From UBA1672 sp964587815 (GTDB lineage: Bacteria > Pseudomonadota > Alphaproteobacteria > Micavibrionales > Micavibrionaceae), in assembly GCA_964587815.1 (NCBI GenBank), contig CAZPMH010000012.1:1-64000 (forward strand): 64,000 bases of DNA. The letters run 5' to 3'. This document shows positions 17,019 through 24,683 of the stretch, piece by piece; position 1 is the stretch's first letter; each line of letters begins with the position of its first letter. The notes under the pieces are model-generated. The model saw only the letters and a list, made by a program, of their open reading frames with translations. It searched no databases and was not told the origin of the DNA. The position numbers were made by a program, and so were the translations under genes.

Positions 17019-18329
17019 ATGTCACGTTTTTTGTCAACGTCAGCTTTTGCTTTTTGCCTTGGTTTGGGAGGCGTTTTGCTGAGCGGTTGTAATCTTTCAA
17101 GCGGTGTTTCGAACCCGTTTATTTCGGATAAACAATCTCACTATTATGCCGTTCCACCTCATGATGCGGGGAATGCAGTTGAGCAGCCTGAGCCTGTTCG
17201 TTTTACGCGAGTCACGTCTGAGACGTTGCTGAGTGCGGATGGGAATTTCAATATGGTGGAGGATAGTCAATCTGTTGACCCCGCAAAGGCGCATCTAGCG
17301 GCGCGAAAGCAGGTTAATATCCGTAATTTTAAGAAAAAAGAAGAGTTGTCACCGCATTTCAGCCCCAATGCAAAAAGCGGGGAGGACGGAACGCTCAGGG
17401 TTTTGCGTGTTGCAGGAGCCGCCCCCTTGGATGATTATGACGTTGTTGCGCGCAGTGTTCTCAGGCCAAACACGGTTTTGGATGAAGACGTTGGCAGAAA
17501 CACGCGAATCGGTTCTGCTGTGGCTTACGATGTTACGCCACCACGCAAGCCAGTGGAGGTTGCTGCGCGTCTTGCGCGAATTGAGGCGGCATCAGGTGAT
17601 GTCGACGCCGTTATTGAGAATGGAAGGGTGCTGCGTCCACCGTCATTACCGGCTTGGCGCGTGACTAAGGTGTATGCCCGTAAGGATAAGCCCGAAGCTG
17701 TCGCTTCTGCTGATCAGAAAAGCTACGTTCACCCGCAGGAGCGTGAGGTGCTGTCCGGTATTATTGTGATCCCGCCAAAGCGCAGCGACGGTGTTAAAAA
17801 GCCAAGACCGCTTTCTCGTGTCGCTGAGAGTGGTGTAGCCTTGCCCGGTTATAAGCCTGATTTTTCAATGAAAAGTGCTGATAACCAGATGGATGGTTTC
17901 CAGCGTGCTGATGCAGCGCGCATTGAAAAGGCTCTTCAAGGGGCTCGTACTGTTGTATCGCATAAACAGCAGGGGCATGAGGGGCGGCGCAAGGTCGTGG
18001 ATATTAGGGCGGGGCGTTACGATGGCAATCATCGAATTGTCTTAGAGGTGAGTGAGAAGCCCAGCTATCGGGTTAAGCTTGATGTGTTGCGCGGTGTACT
18101 TCAGATGAAGCTGGATAACAGCGACTGGGATTTATCGCCGCAAAGTCGATTTGATGAGAGTGGCTTGTTCGGGACATATGTTGCTCGTCAAACAGCGAGC
18201 GGCGACGTTTTTCTGGAAGTGCGGTTAAAACATAAAACCCAGATCATCAGGGAAATGATTTTGAAGCCGGGACAGGTTCGTTCTGAGGGGCCGCCTGTTT
18301 ACCGACTGGTTTTGGATTTGGCGTCTTGA
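17019..18329 (+). CDS. Lipoprotein with C-terminal AMIN-like domain
   Basis: The ATG at 17019 gives a lipoprotein signal with lipobox LLSGC (Cys24); the longer TTG-started frame from 16962 would hide this signal. About 300 residues of low-complexity, probably disordered sequence follow, rich in Pro, Arg, Lys and Val. The last 110 residues look like an AMIN domain: VDIRAGRYDGNHRIVLEVS, then VLQMKLDNSDWDLS, and a final YRLVLDL. AMIN domains bind peptidoglycan or pole components and usually precede an amidase domain, which is absent here. The protein is probably outer-membrane anchored and reaches the cell wall. It follows the WecA-like gene by about 120 bases. Confidence 0.7.
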   Translation: MSRFLSTSAFAFCLGLGGVLLSGCNLSSGVSNPFISDKQSHYYAVPPHDAGNAVEQPEPVRFTRVTSETLLSADGNFNMVEDSQSVDPAKAHLAARKQVNIRNFKKKEELSPHFSPNAKSGEDGTLRVLRVAGAAPLDDYDVVARSVLRPNTVLDEDVGRNTRIGSAVAYDVTPPRKPVEVAARLARIEAASGDVDAVIENGRVLRPPSLPAWRVTKVYARKDKPEAVASADQKSYVHPQEREVLSGIIVIPPKRSDGVKKPRPLSRVAESGVALPGYKPDFSMKSADNQMDGFQRADAARIEKALQGARTVVSHKQQGHEGRRKVVDIRAGRYDGNHRIVLEVSEKPSYRVKLDVLRGVLQMKLDNSDWDLSPQSRFDESGLFGTYVARQTASGDVFLEVRLKHKTQIIREMILKPGQVRSEGPPVYRLVLDLAS

Positions 18330-18375
18330 TTCTTATCTGATACTCTTAAACTTGTTTGAAAAAAGGAGATGTTTT

Positions 18376-18684
18376 ATGCGTATGAAATATATAGTTTTGG
18401 CTGCTTCAGTTGCGGCTGTATCAATGGTTAGTTTTCCTGTTTTGGCGGATCACCATGGAAAAGAAAAGCATGGCGGCAAGATGTTTGAAAAGGCGGATGC
18501 GAACGGTGATGGTGTTGTTTCGAAAGAAGAATTTATGGCTGCGCAAGAGAAGATGTTTGCAAAGCTTGATTCTGATGGCGACGGTTCCTTAACCAAGGAA
18601 GAGATGAAAGAGCATCGCAAATCTATGAAAGAAAAGTGGAAGGCGATGAAAGAGAAGAAAAAAGAGGTGGAAGCGGCTGAATAA
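18376..18684 (+). CDS. Exported EF-hand protein
   Basis: This small 102-residue secreted protein starts at an ATG 8 bases after a strong AAAAGGAG site; an earlier TTG start would destroy the signal peptide. Residues 1-24 form a Sec signal ending PVLA. Two canonical EF-hand loops follow at residues 41-52 (DANGDGVVSKEE) and 65-76 (DSDGDGSLTKEE), both with acidic residues at positions 1, 3, 5 and 12. A His-rich stretch (DHHGKEKHGG) lies after the cleavage site, and the C-terminus is a Lys/Glu helix. It probably binds calcium in the periplasm or outside the cell; its partner is unknown. Confidence 0.85.
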   Translation: MRMKYIVLAASVAAVSMVSFPVLADHHGKEKHGGKMFEKADANGDGVVSKEEFMAAQEKMFAKLDSDGDGSLTKEEMKEHRKSMKEKWKAMKEKKKEVEAAE

Positions 18685-18685
18685 T

Positions 18686-19357
18686 TCAGTTTTTAGCATT
18701 CATCAGTAATTTTGGAGCGCCCTGTGTCCAGAGATCATGTTTTTTCATGATTGTTTTGAACAGGGCGCTTTCTTTATGGGCTGATAGCCAATTTTGTAGC
18801 TTTGGGAGGTTCTGATGATCAAACCATTCGCGGTCAACATGGGCGAATTGCCTGATGAACGGAAAAATTGTGATATCTGCCTTACAAGGCGTATCTCTAA
18901 ACAGGTTATTGCTCAATCTGTCTTCTAGGGTTTTCAGGTAAGTTGTTGCTTTATCACGAGCTTTTTCTCCTAATGTGTCTTCATTTTCATCAGGGTAGCG
19001 GTTTGGATATTTGTAGCGATCGAGTAGGGGTTTGAAGTCGTTGTCGTTTTGGCTGATAAGTGCTTGTATCTCACGCTGTTCAGCTTTGTTTCCCTTTAGA
19101 AGCCAGTTTTCAGGGTCGTTTTGGCTTAAAGACCAGCTTACAATGTCTAAACTTTCATCAATGACTGTCCCGTCAGGCAGTAATAATACAGGCACAGTTC
19201 CCTTTGGCGATATTTCAAGCATATGAGCGGGTTTATCGCGCAGGATAATCTCGCGGTGTTCGTAGGGTTTCCCGCTTTGAAATAGCGCCATTCGCGCGCG
19301 CATAGCATAAGGGCAGCGTCTGAATGAGTAGAGAATCGGGTGTACGTTTTGGTTCAT
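18686..19357 (-). CDS. Glutathione S-transferase family protein
   Basis: The protein has 223 residues and two domains. An N-terminal thioredoxin-like domain opens with LYSFRRCPYAMRARMAL and has the cis-proline block KGTVPVLLLPDGTVIDES that binds glutathione; an all-helical C-terminal domain follows. Cys15 in the CPYA motif suggests a cysteine-type (omega or beta-like) enzyme with thiol-transferase or deglutathionylation activity. The substrate is unknown. The gene converges on the EF-hand gene with one base between them. Confidence 0.87.
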   Translation of the reverse strand: MNQNVHPILYSFRRCPYAMRARMALFQSGKPYEHREIILRDKPAHMLEISPKGTVPVLLLPDGTVIDESLDIVSWSLSQNDPENWLLKGNKAEQREIQALISQNDNDFKPLLDRYKYPNRYPDENEDTLGEKARDKATTYLKTLEDRLSNNLFRDTPCKADITIFPFIRQFAHVDREWFDHQNLPKLQNWLSAHKESALFKTIMKKHDLWTQGAPKLLMNAKN

Positions 19358-19444
19358 TTTTTAATTTAAAACAAGTATTTAAGATTTTTTGTTAAGTTTG
19401 ACCAAAGATGTCCGTTTTGGAATTGGGGCTAATATTCCTATGTT

Positions 19445-19729
19445 TTAAGCGGTTGGTCTTTGTTCAAATGTCTTGAGGTTTTCGTTCATTCCATCACGGG
19501 TTTGAACGGCTTCGACATTCGCAGCGGTCGGTCCGTCATGGCATGCTGCGACGAATTCCTCGATATCTTTTTCGTGTCCGGTTGCAAGTGCTTCAACGCT
19601 ACCGTCTCGTCGATTGCGTACCCAGCCCGTAAGATTAAGGTTTTGTGCTGTTTCTACACACCATGCGCGATAGTAAACACCTTGCACACGACCATAAATC
19701 GATAAGTGTTTTGTGACCTTACGGCTCAT
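19445..19729 (-). CDS. Acylphosphatase
   Basis: This 94-residue enzyme has the compact acylphosphatase fold and hydrolyses carboxyl-phosphate bonds. The phosphate loop GRVQGVYYR contains the catalytic Arg21, and Asn39 lies in the conserved GWVRNRRDGSVEA segment. Length is normal for the family. The start is 7 bases downstream of the trhO stop on the same strand, so the two probably form one transcript. Confidence 0.93.
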   Translation of the reverse strand: MSRKVTKHLSIYGRVQGVYYRAWCVETAQNLNLTGWVRNRRDGSVEALATGHEKDIEEFVAACHDGPTAANVEAVQTRDGMNENLKTFEQRPTA

Positions 19730-19736
19730 ATTGTTC

Positions 19737-20669
19737 CTACTCAGTGCCTTGTGCTGATGTTTTGTTTTCGTATTTGTGTGCGTAATATTGCTGTCTGTCG
19801 CGTAACGCTTTTAAGCGTTCTTCGGTTAGCGTATCTACGCAGTGGTGACAGGATATTCCTGACTCATAGTCTTTGTGTTGCATGTCAGCGGGGGAGAGTG
19901 GCTCCCTGCATGCATGGCATACGTCCCAGCTTCCTTCTTCTAAGCCGTGCTTTACGGATACCCGACCGTCAAAGACGAAGCATTCTCCGTTCCATTTGCT
20001 GTTATCAGCGGGAACTGTTTCAAGATACTTTAGAATCCCGCCTTTTAAGTGATAGACATTTTCGAAGCCGTGGGCGAGCATGTAAGAAGATGCTTTTTCA
20101 CAGCGGATGCCGCCTGTGCAGAACATCGCGACCTTTTTATGCTTTTCAGTATCTAAATTCTCTTCAACCCAGTCGGGGAATTCGGTGAAGATTTTCATGT
20201 TTGGATCAACCGCACCTTCGAAAATACCGACCTTGGTTTCGTAATCGTTGCGGGTGTCGATCAGTAAAACTTCAGGATCGTTGATCAGGTCGTTCCAGTC
20301 TTCAGGCTCAACATATTCGCCGACATGCTCACTCGGATTAGCTTCGGGCTTGCGCAAGGTGATGAGTTCCTTTTTCGGGCGCACTTTAAATCTGTTAAAT
20401 GGTTGCTTTGTCGCGTGGGAGTATTTTAGCTCTGTTGCAGTGTCGCTTTTTATGATGCCGAATTCGCGGTCGAGAAAGGCAATCATTTTATCCATTTCGT
20501 GCGGGTGAGCGGCGATTGTGCCGTTTATCCCTTCAGGTGCGAGCAGGAGTGTTCCGCACATGCTTGGCGCGTTTTTATCGGTGAACGCGTAAATTTTTTC
20601 GCGCGTTGCCTGTATGTCTGATACGGGCGTAAAGCGGTACATTGCTGCGACTTTATAGGTTTTATCCAT
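19737..20669 (-). CDS. trhO: tRNA uridine(34) hydroxylase, rhodanese-like TrhO
   Basis: TrhO (YceA) hydroxylates the wobble uridine to ho5U34 with oxygen during cmo5U/mcmo5U synthesis. The central rhodanese domain carries the active-site loop FCTGGIRCEKASSYM with its conserved cysteine. The N-terminal ALLLAPEGINGT-like block (LLLAPEGINGTIA) is typical of the family. A C-terminal CxxC...CxxC pair (CHACREPL and CHHCVDTL) probably binds zinc. Length is 310 residues, as expected. It heads a likely two-gene unit with acylphosphatase. Confidence 0.92.
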   Translation of the reverse strand: MDKTYKVAAMYRFTPVSDIQATREKIYAFTDKNAPSMCGTLLLAPEGINGTIAAHPHEMDKMIAFLDREFGIIKSDTATELKYSHATKQPFNRFKVRPKKELITLRKPEANPSEHVGEYVEPEDWNDLINDPEVLLIDTRNDYETKVGIFEGAVDPNMKIFTEFPDWVEENLDTEKHKKVAMFCTGGIRCEKASSYMLAHGFENVYHLKGGILKYLETVPADNSKWNGECFVFDGRVSVKHGLEEGSWDVCHACREPLSPADMQHKDYESGISCHHCVDTLTEERLKALRDRQQYYAHKYENKTSAQGTE

Positions 20670-20773
20670 CGGTTTTTATCTCTATTCCGTGATTTAAAAC
20701 AGGTTATAGCGCATATCTGTGACTTTTTTCAAGGTCGTGATATTGGTTGCTCAACGCGTTTCACTCTCGATAT

Positions 20774-21202
20774 TTATCTGCGAAGTGTGTCAATCAGGTT
20801 TAGGTGTGACTCAACATCAGGCAGGTTGCCGACGATGTTTTCGCTGTAAAGATCTCTGGTCAGGCGGAGTGACTCTTCCGGATCTTCGTCTTTGGTTAGT
20901 GCGATGACGCCTTCTACGTACTGGCGCGCCCGTTCGTCTCCTTGGATTTCCGGGTTGTCCAGCAACTCGTCTCTCAATGCCAAAGCTTGTTCGAACCTTT
21001 TAACGGGATCGTAGCTTAGTACTTCTGAGTCAATGCCGACAACGGCCTCATGAACCAAAGTTGTTAACTGGTTGACTTCCGGTGAATGTAGTGGGTTACC
21101 CATCACGACTCTGGAGGAGGGGAAGTCGAAAAAACGTTTTGCGACATCCGATAAGGCGTTATCGCCGAGTTTGTCCAAGGTTGATTGTTCTTTTTTGCTC
21201 AT
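20774..21202 (-). CDS. Hypothetical protein, member A of a paralogous pair
   Basis: A 142-residue soluble acidic protein of unknown function. A good AAAGGAA ribosome-binding site precedes its ATG. Its central part, about residues 90-117, contains RQYVEGVIALTKDEDPEESLRL and then TRDLY. This aligns without gaps with the matching region of the next upstream gene (HEYVKGMIAI, SPEESLKL, TIELY). Both proteins also share an aligned helix with an RD.LL..P.I motif just before it. No catalytic motif is evident and no signal or membrane segment is present. The tandem arrangement points to a local duplication. Confidence 0.65.
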   Translation of the reverse strand: MSKKEQSTLDKLGDNALSDVAKRFFDFPSSRVVMGNPLHSPEVNQLTTLVHEAVVGIDSEVLSYDPVKRFEQALALRDELLDNPEIQGDERARQYVEGVIALTKDEDPEESLRLTRDLYSENIVGNLPDVESHLNLIDTLRR

Positions 21203-21230
21203 GATGTGTTCCTTTATGCCGTGGCATTTT

Positions 21231-21653
21231 TTATATGATAAGTTCGTTCGATGTTTCAGGTTCCGGCTCTTCGGGTTCGCCTTTATAGCTCGGGTCTAAT
21301 GCATTGCCGTATAATTCTATAGTTAATTTCAAGGACTCTTCAGGGCTTCCGTCATCGCTGATTGCGATCATACCTTTGACATATTCATGTGCCTGATGGT
21401 CTGCTTTGATTGTCGGATCACTTAAAAGCGCGCTGCGATCCCGCATGACTTGAGCAAACAGATCAACGGCGGAATCGCACTCTCCGCTCTGATATTCAAG
21501 CATCGCGTTTTTAGCGCCTGATGTTAAATATCTTACGTCTTCGCGGTGGAAGCTTGCGTTATCGGATGGGTCGTGTCGCCCTGTTCCCTTAAAGAAACGT
21601 TGAGAAATACCTTCGAACGTCGCGAGATCAATTCCGTTCACTGTTTTTGCCAT
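21231..21653 (-). CDS. Hypothetical protein, member B of a paralogous pair
   Basis: A soluble protein of about 140 residues, related to the product of the gene that follows it 28 bases downstream on the same strand. The shared core is YVKGMIAISDDGSPEESLKL, with a helix that carries RDRSALLSDPTI before it. It ends in an acidic EPEEPEPE tail absent from its partner. I place the start at 21653 (MAKTVNG); an ATG at 21671 would add six residues, and neither has an obvious ribosome-binding site. The function is unknown. Confidence 0.6.
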   Translation of the reverse strand: MAKTVNGIDLATFEGISQRFFKGTGRHDPSDNASFHREDVRYLTSGAKNAMLEYQSGECDSAVDLFAQVMRDRSALLSDPTIKADHQAHEYVKGMIAISDDGSPEESLKLTIELYGNALDPSYKGEPEEPEPETSNELII

Positions 21654-21713
21654 TTTTTCAGCCCGTATCATTTTATTTTGTTAATCATTTAAATTATAAT
21701 CAAGGATCAGATA

Positions 21714-22604
21714 TTAGGCAAGAAAATCGCGGAATGCGTCATTTAAAGCTTCCAAATCACGTCGGATTGGGGTGTTTTCAAGCCATACCATACCGATTTG
21801 GCGGCTTGGTTTTTCTTTTTGTGCGAAGGGGATTAGTTTCACGCCCTTTGGCATGGTGGAATTTTTGACCACCATTTCGGGGAGGAGCGTGATGCCAAAG
21901 CCGTGGTCGACCATTTGTATTAATGTCGGCAGGCTGGTCGCGCTGAACGTTTTTCGGCGTGCGGGGAGTTGTAATTTGCATGCGGAAAGCGCGTGATCGC
22001 GCAGGCAGTGTCCGTCTTCGATCAACAGTAATTCTTCAGGCTTTATGTCTTTAATCGTCAGGTTTTTCGGTGGCGTTCGATTTTTTGGTACGGCCAGATA
22101 GAAATCTTCGTTAAATAAGACATGTTTTTCTATGCCCTCTGTTGCATAGGGGAAGGCCATAATTGCGGCATCTATTTGGCGTTTGTGAAGGGATTCAACA
22201 ATCCGTTCGCTGATATCTTCGAACAGCTCCAGATGAAGCTCGGGAAACTTATCATTGATATGCGGCAAAATTGTCGGGAGCAAGTAGGGGGCAATTGTCG
22301 GAATTAAGCCAAGGCGTAGGCTACCGCTTAGAGGGGCTTTTTGTTCCTGCGCGCTGGCGACAATTTTATCAACATCGATCAAGATGTCCCTTGCGCGTTT
22401 TGCGATGTCGCTGCCCAGGGGCGTAAGTGTAATTTTGCGCCCGTTGCGGTTGACCAGCTCCTGACCAAGGGTTTCTTCCAGCTCCTTTATTCCTGCACTT
22501 AAGGTTGATTGGGTGACGTTGCAAAAAGCTGCTGCATTGCTGAAAGAATTTTCATCTTCCAGGGCGGTCAAATATTCTAACTGTCTTAATTTAGGCCGTA
22601 TCAT
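21714..22604 (-). CDS. oxyR: Hydrogen-peroxide-responsive LysR regulator OxyR
   Basis: OxyR senses peroxide through a reversible disulfide and activates peroxide-defence genes. Residues 1-60 form the LysR helix-turn-helix (SFSNAAAFCNVTQSTLSAGI). The diagnostic redox segment DGHCLRDHALSAC gives Cys200 and Cys209, matching Cys199 and Cys208 of the E. coli protein. Length is 296 residues. It is divergent from ahpC, and the shared 142-base spacer contains a 10-base inverted repeat with one arm only a few bases upstream of the oxyR start. This fits autoregulation plus ahpC control. Confidence 0.93.
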   Translation of the reverse strand: MIRPKLRQLEYLTALEDENSFSNAAAFCNVTQSTLSAGIKELEETLGQELVNRNGRKITLTPLGSDIAKRARDILIDVDKIVASAQEQKAPLSGSLRLGLIPTIAPYLLPTILPHINDKFPELHLELFEDISERIVESLHKRQIDAAIMAFPYATEGIEKHVLFNEDFYLAVPKNRTPPKNLTIKDIKPEELLLIEDGHCLRDHALSACKLQLPARRKTFSATSLPTLIQMVDHGFGITLLPEMVVKNSTMPKGVKLIPFAQKEKPSRQIGMVWLENTPIRRDLEALNDAFRDFLA

Positions 22605-22607
22605 AAT

Positions 22608-22657
22608 TATCGAAAAATATAGATTTATGTTGCATTTATCAATCGATTTTTTCGATA
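22608..22657. promoter_or_regulatory. Inverted repeat between oxyR and ahpC, candidate OxyR operator
   Basis: A perfect 10-base inverted repeat, TATCGAAAAA at 22608-22617 and TTTTTCGATA at 22648-22657, has 30 bases between the arms. The second arm is itself part of a shorter ATCGA/TCGAT repeat (22642-22656). The arms are about four helical turns apart, a span that suits a tetrameric LysR regulator such as OxyR. The first arm is next to the oxyR start, so binding there could repress oxyR while activating ahpC. It does not match the E. coli ATAG/CTAT consensus well, so the assignment rests on position and symmetry. Confidence 0.5.
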
Positions 22658-22746
22658 TGATCTATCAATTTTATTCGTTTGTGTTTGCGCGCGAATCTAT
22701 GCATTTTGTGTCCAACATTATCTTATAAACTTATGGAGACGAATAG

Positions 22747-23328
22747 ATGTTAGGTATAGGTGATCAACTGCCTGAATTTGAAGTAACAGGTGTTAAGCCG
22801 GGCTTTAACAAGCACGAAGAAAACGGCGAAAGCGCGTTTGAAACAATCACAGAAAAAAGTTTTGAAGGGAAGTGGAAGGTTATTTTCTTCTACCCTAAGG
22901 ATTTCACATTTGTCTGCCCGACTGAAATTGTCGAGTTTGCAAAGTTGGATGAAGAATTTGCAGATCGCGATGCGGTCGTTCTTGGCGGTTCAACTGACAA
23001 TGAATTTTGTAAATTGGCGTGGCGCCGTGAACATGCTGACCTTCGCGGATTGAAGCAATGGTCATTTGCCGATACGACAGGATCATTGGTTGATGGTTTG
23101 GGTGTTCGTGATGCGCAAGCGGGCGTTGCGTTGCGCGCGACATATATTGTTGATCCGCATGGCGTTATTCAGCACGTGGCCGTTAACGGTTTGAATGTTG
23201 GTCGTAATCCAAAAGAAACGTTGCGTATCTTAGATGCGTTACAATCTGATGAGTTGTGCCCCTGTAACCGCCCTGTTGGTGGTGACACAATCGATGTTAT
23301 TGCAGAAGCGACAAAGATTGCTGCTTAA
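22747..23328 (+). CDS. ahpC: Peroxiredoxin AhpC
   Basis: AhpC reduces hydrogen peroxide, organic hydroperoxides and peroxynitrite. The peroxidatic Cys57 is in FYPKDFTFVCPTE. The C-terminus has a CxC pair, Cys171 and Cys173, in DALQSDELCPCN. This differs from the single resolving cysteine of enterobacterial AhpC and resembles the mycobacterial enzyme, which is reduced by AhpD. A matching ahpD lies two genes downstream. The length of 193 residues is normal. A GGAGA ribosome-binding site precedes the ATG, and an OxyR gene lies divergently upstream. Confidence 0.95.
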   Translation: MLGIGDQLPEFEVTGVKPGFNKHEENGESAFETITEKSFEGKWKVIFFYPKDFTFVCPTEIVEFAKLDEEFADRDAVVLGGSTDNEFCKLAWRREHADLRGLKQWSFADTTGSLVDGLGVRDAQAGVALRATYIVDPHGVIQHVAVNGLNVGRNPKETLRILDALQSDELCPCNRPVGGDTIDVIAEATKIAA

Positions 23329-23335
23329 CTTATTT

Positions 23336-23377
23336 GGCAGGGAAGGGCAAAGCTGTCCTTCCTCGCCCTCTGTTTTT
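23336..23377 (+). terminator. Hairpin with T-run after ahpC, terminator or attenuator
   Basis: GGC-A-GGGAAGGGC at 23336-23348 pairs with GTCCTTCCT-C-GCC at 23355-23367, with one A/C mismatch and two wobble pairs; the loop is 6 bases. Five T residues follow at 23373-23377, a few bases from the stem. It probably makes ahpC more abundant than the downstream nitroreductase and ahpD. Confidence 0.5.
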
Positions 23378-23398
23378 AACCCTTTATGAGGTCTTTTC

Positions 23399-24001
23399 AT
23401 GAACGTTCGTGATGCAATTTCCAAACGCCGCGCCGTTAAGCATTTTGATGCTGGCCACGTTATGGCGGAAGATGATTTTAAGGCCTTGATTGAAACGGCT
23501 TTGCTTTCACCAAGCTCCTTTAATTTACAGCACTGGCGTTTTGTTCGCGTTCGTGATGATGAAAAGCGGGCAGAGATACGAGCGGCCGCGTGGGATCAGG
23601 CGCAAGTAACAGAAGCCTCAGAGTTACTCGTGTTGTGTGCGGATTTGGCTGCGTGGAAAAATGATGCCGCGTATGTTTGGCGAGATGCCCCCGCAGAGGT
23701 TTCGGAGCTTATGCAATCTATGATCGGGCCTTTTTATGAGGGGAAAGATCAGCTGCAGCGTGATGAGGCGCTGCGCTCTGTCGGCATTATCTCTCAAACG
23801 CTAATGTTGGCTGCGCAGGAGATTGGGTATGATACGTGCCCGATGATCGGGTTTGATGCAGATAAGGTTGCTGAGATTATCAATCTTCCCGAAGATCACA
23901 TTATCGGCATGATTATTACGCTCGGTAAACGCTCAAAAGAGCCGTTTGAGCATGGCGGACGCCTTTCTTATGAGAAGGCTTTGGTCGAGAACGAATTTTA
24001 A
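23399..24001 (+). CDS. Nitroreductase family protein
   Basis: A 200-residue FMN-dependent oxidoreductase of the nitroreductase fold. The N-terminal RDAISKRRAVKHFD block and the FMN-binding SPSSFNLQHWRFVRV block are characteristic, as is the IGYDTCPMIGFD segment near the end. The substrate is unknown; family members reduce nitro compounds, quinones or flavins with NAD(P)H. It lies between ahpC and ahpD on the same strand, which suggests a role in the peroxide response, perhaps as a reductant or in quinone detoxification. A GAGGT ribosome-binding site stands 6-10 bases before the ATG. Confidence 0.88.
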   Translation: MNVRDAISKRRAVKHFDAGHVMAEDDFKALIETALLSPSSFNLQHWRFVRVRDDEKRAEIRAAAWDQAQVTEASELLVLCADLAAWKNDAAYVWRDAPAEVSELMQSMIGPFYEGKDQLQRDEALRSVGIISQTLMLAAQEIGYDTCPMIGFDADKVAEIINLPEDHIIGMIITLGKRSKEPFEHGGRLSYEKALVENEF

Positions 24002-24031
24002 TTAATACACACTGAAAAAGAGGAGTAGATT

Positions 24032-24589
24032 ATGTCACTTTCTGAATTAAAGAATAAAATTCCTGATTATGCGAAGGACATTAAGTTGAACCTGTCGTCT
24101 TTGGCGAATGAAGAGGTTTTGGATGAAACGCGCCTTTGGGGGACGTTTTTATCCTGTGCTATGGCGCTTGGTAATGCCGACGTTATTGCCGCGGTTGAGG
24201 CTGAGGCTTCTGAACATCTTTCTGAGGCTGATCAAAAGGGTGCGAAGGCCGCCGCGTCAATTATGGCGATGAATAATATTTATTATCGCTTTGTACATAT
24301 TTCATCGAATAAGGAATATGGCACGTTGCCGGCCAAGCTGCGCATGAATGTTATTGCAAACCACGGCGTTGATAAGGCGAATTTTGAGCTGTGGTCGTTG
24401 GCGGTTTCTGCGATTAACGGCTGTGGTATGTGTATTGATGCTCATGAAGCTGAGTTGAAGAAACACGGTGTGAGCGCGACTGAAATTCAAGCCTCTGTTC
24501 GTATTGCGTCTGTTTTGCACGCTGTGGCGGCGACATTGGATGCAGAAGCTGCATTGAATGGTGATGCTGAGCTTGCAGCTGCGGCTTAA
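24032..24589 (+). CDS. ahpD: Alkyl hydroperoxidase D
   Basis: AhpD passes electrons from a dihydrolipoamide system to AhpC and has weak peroxidase activity itself. The catalytic motif is intact: Cys131, Cys134 and His138 in NGCGMCIDAHE, with the upstream MNNIYYRF segment of the family. At 185 residues it has the length of the all-helical AhpD, not that of shorter carboxymuconolactone-decarboxylase proteins. It follows the nitroreductase gene by 30 bases, with GAGGAG before the ATG, and is closed by a strong terminator. Confidence 0.94.
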   Translation: MSLSELKNKIPDYAKDIKLNLSSLANEEVLDETRLWGTFLSCAMALGNADVIAAVEAEASEHLSEADQKGAKAAASIMAMNNIYYRFVHISSNKEYGTLPAKLRMNVIANHGVDKANFELWSLAVSAINGCGMCIDAHEAELKKHGVSATEIQASVRIASVLHAVAATLDAEAALNGDAELAAAA

Positions 24590-24615
24590 GCAATTAAACC
24601 GAAATACCTAACGAG

Positions 24616-24646
24616 CGCGCTGACATGATTGTTAGCGCGTTTTTTA
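24616..24646 (+). terminator. Intrinsic terminator after ahpD
   Basis: CGCGCTGACA at 24616-24625 pairs with TGTTAGCGCG at 24630-24639 (ten pairs, one G-T wobble, 4-base loop), followed directly by a run of six T. This closes the ahpC - nitroreductase - ahpD unit. Confidence 0.85.
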
Positions 24647-24683
24647 TTGATTTATTTAAGGCTTTTGGGTCAAAGTTAATCTG

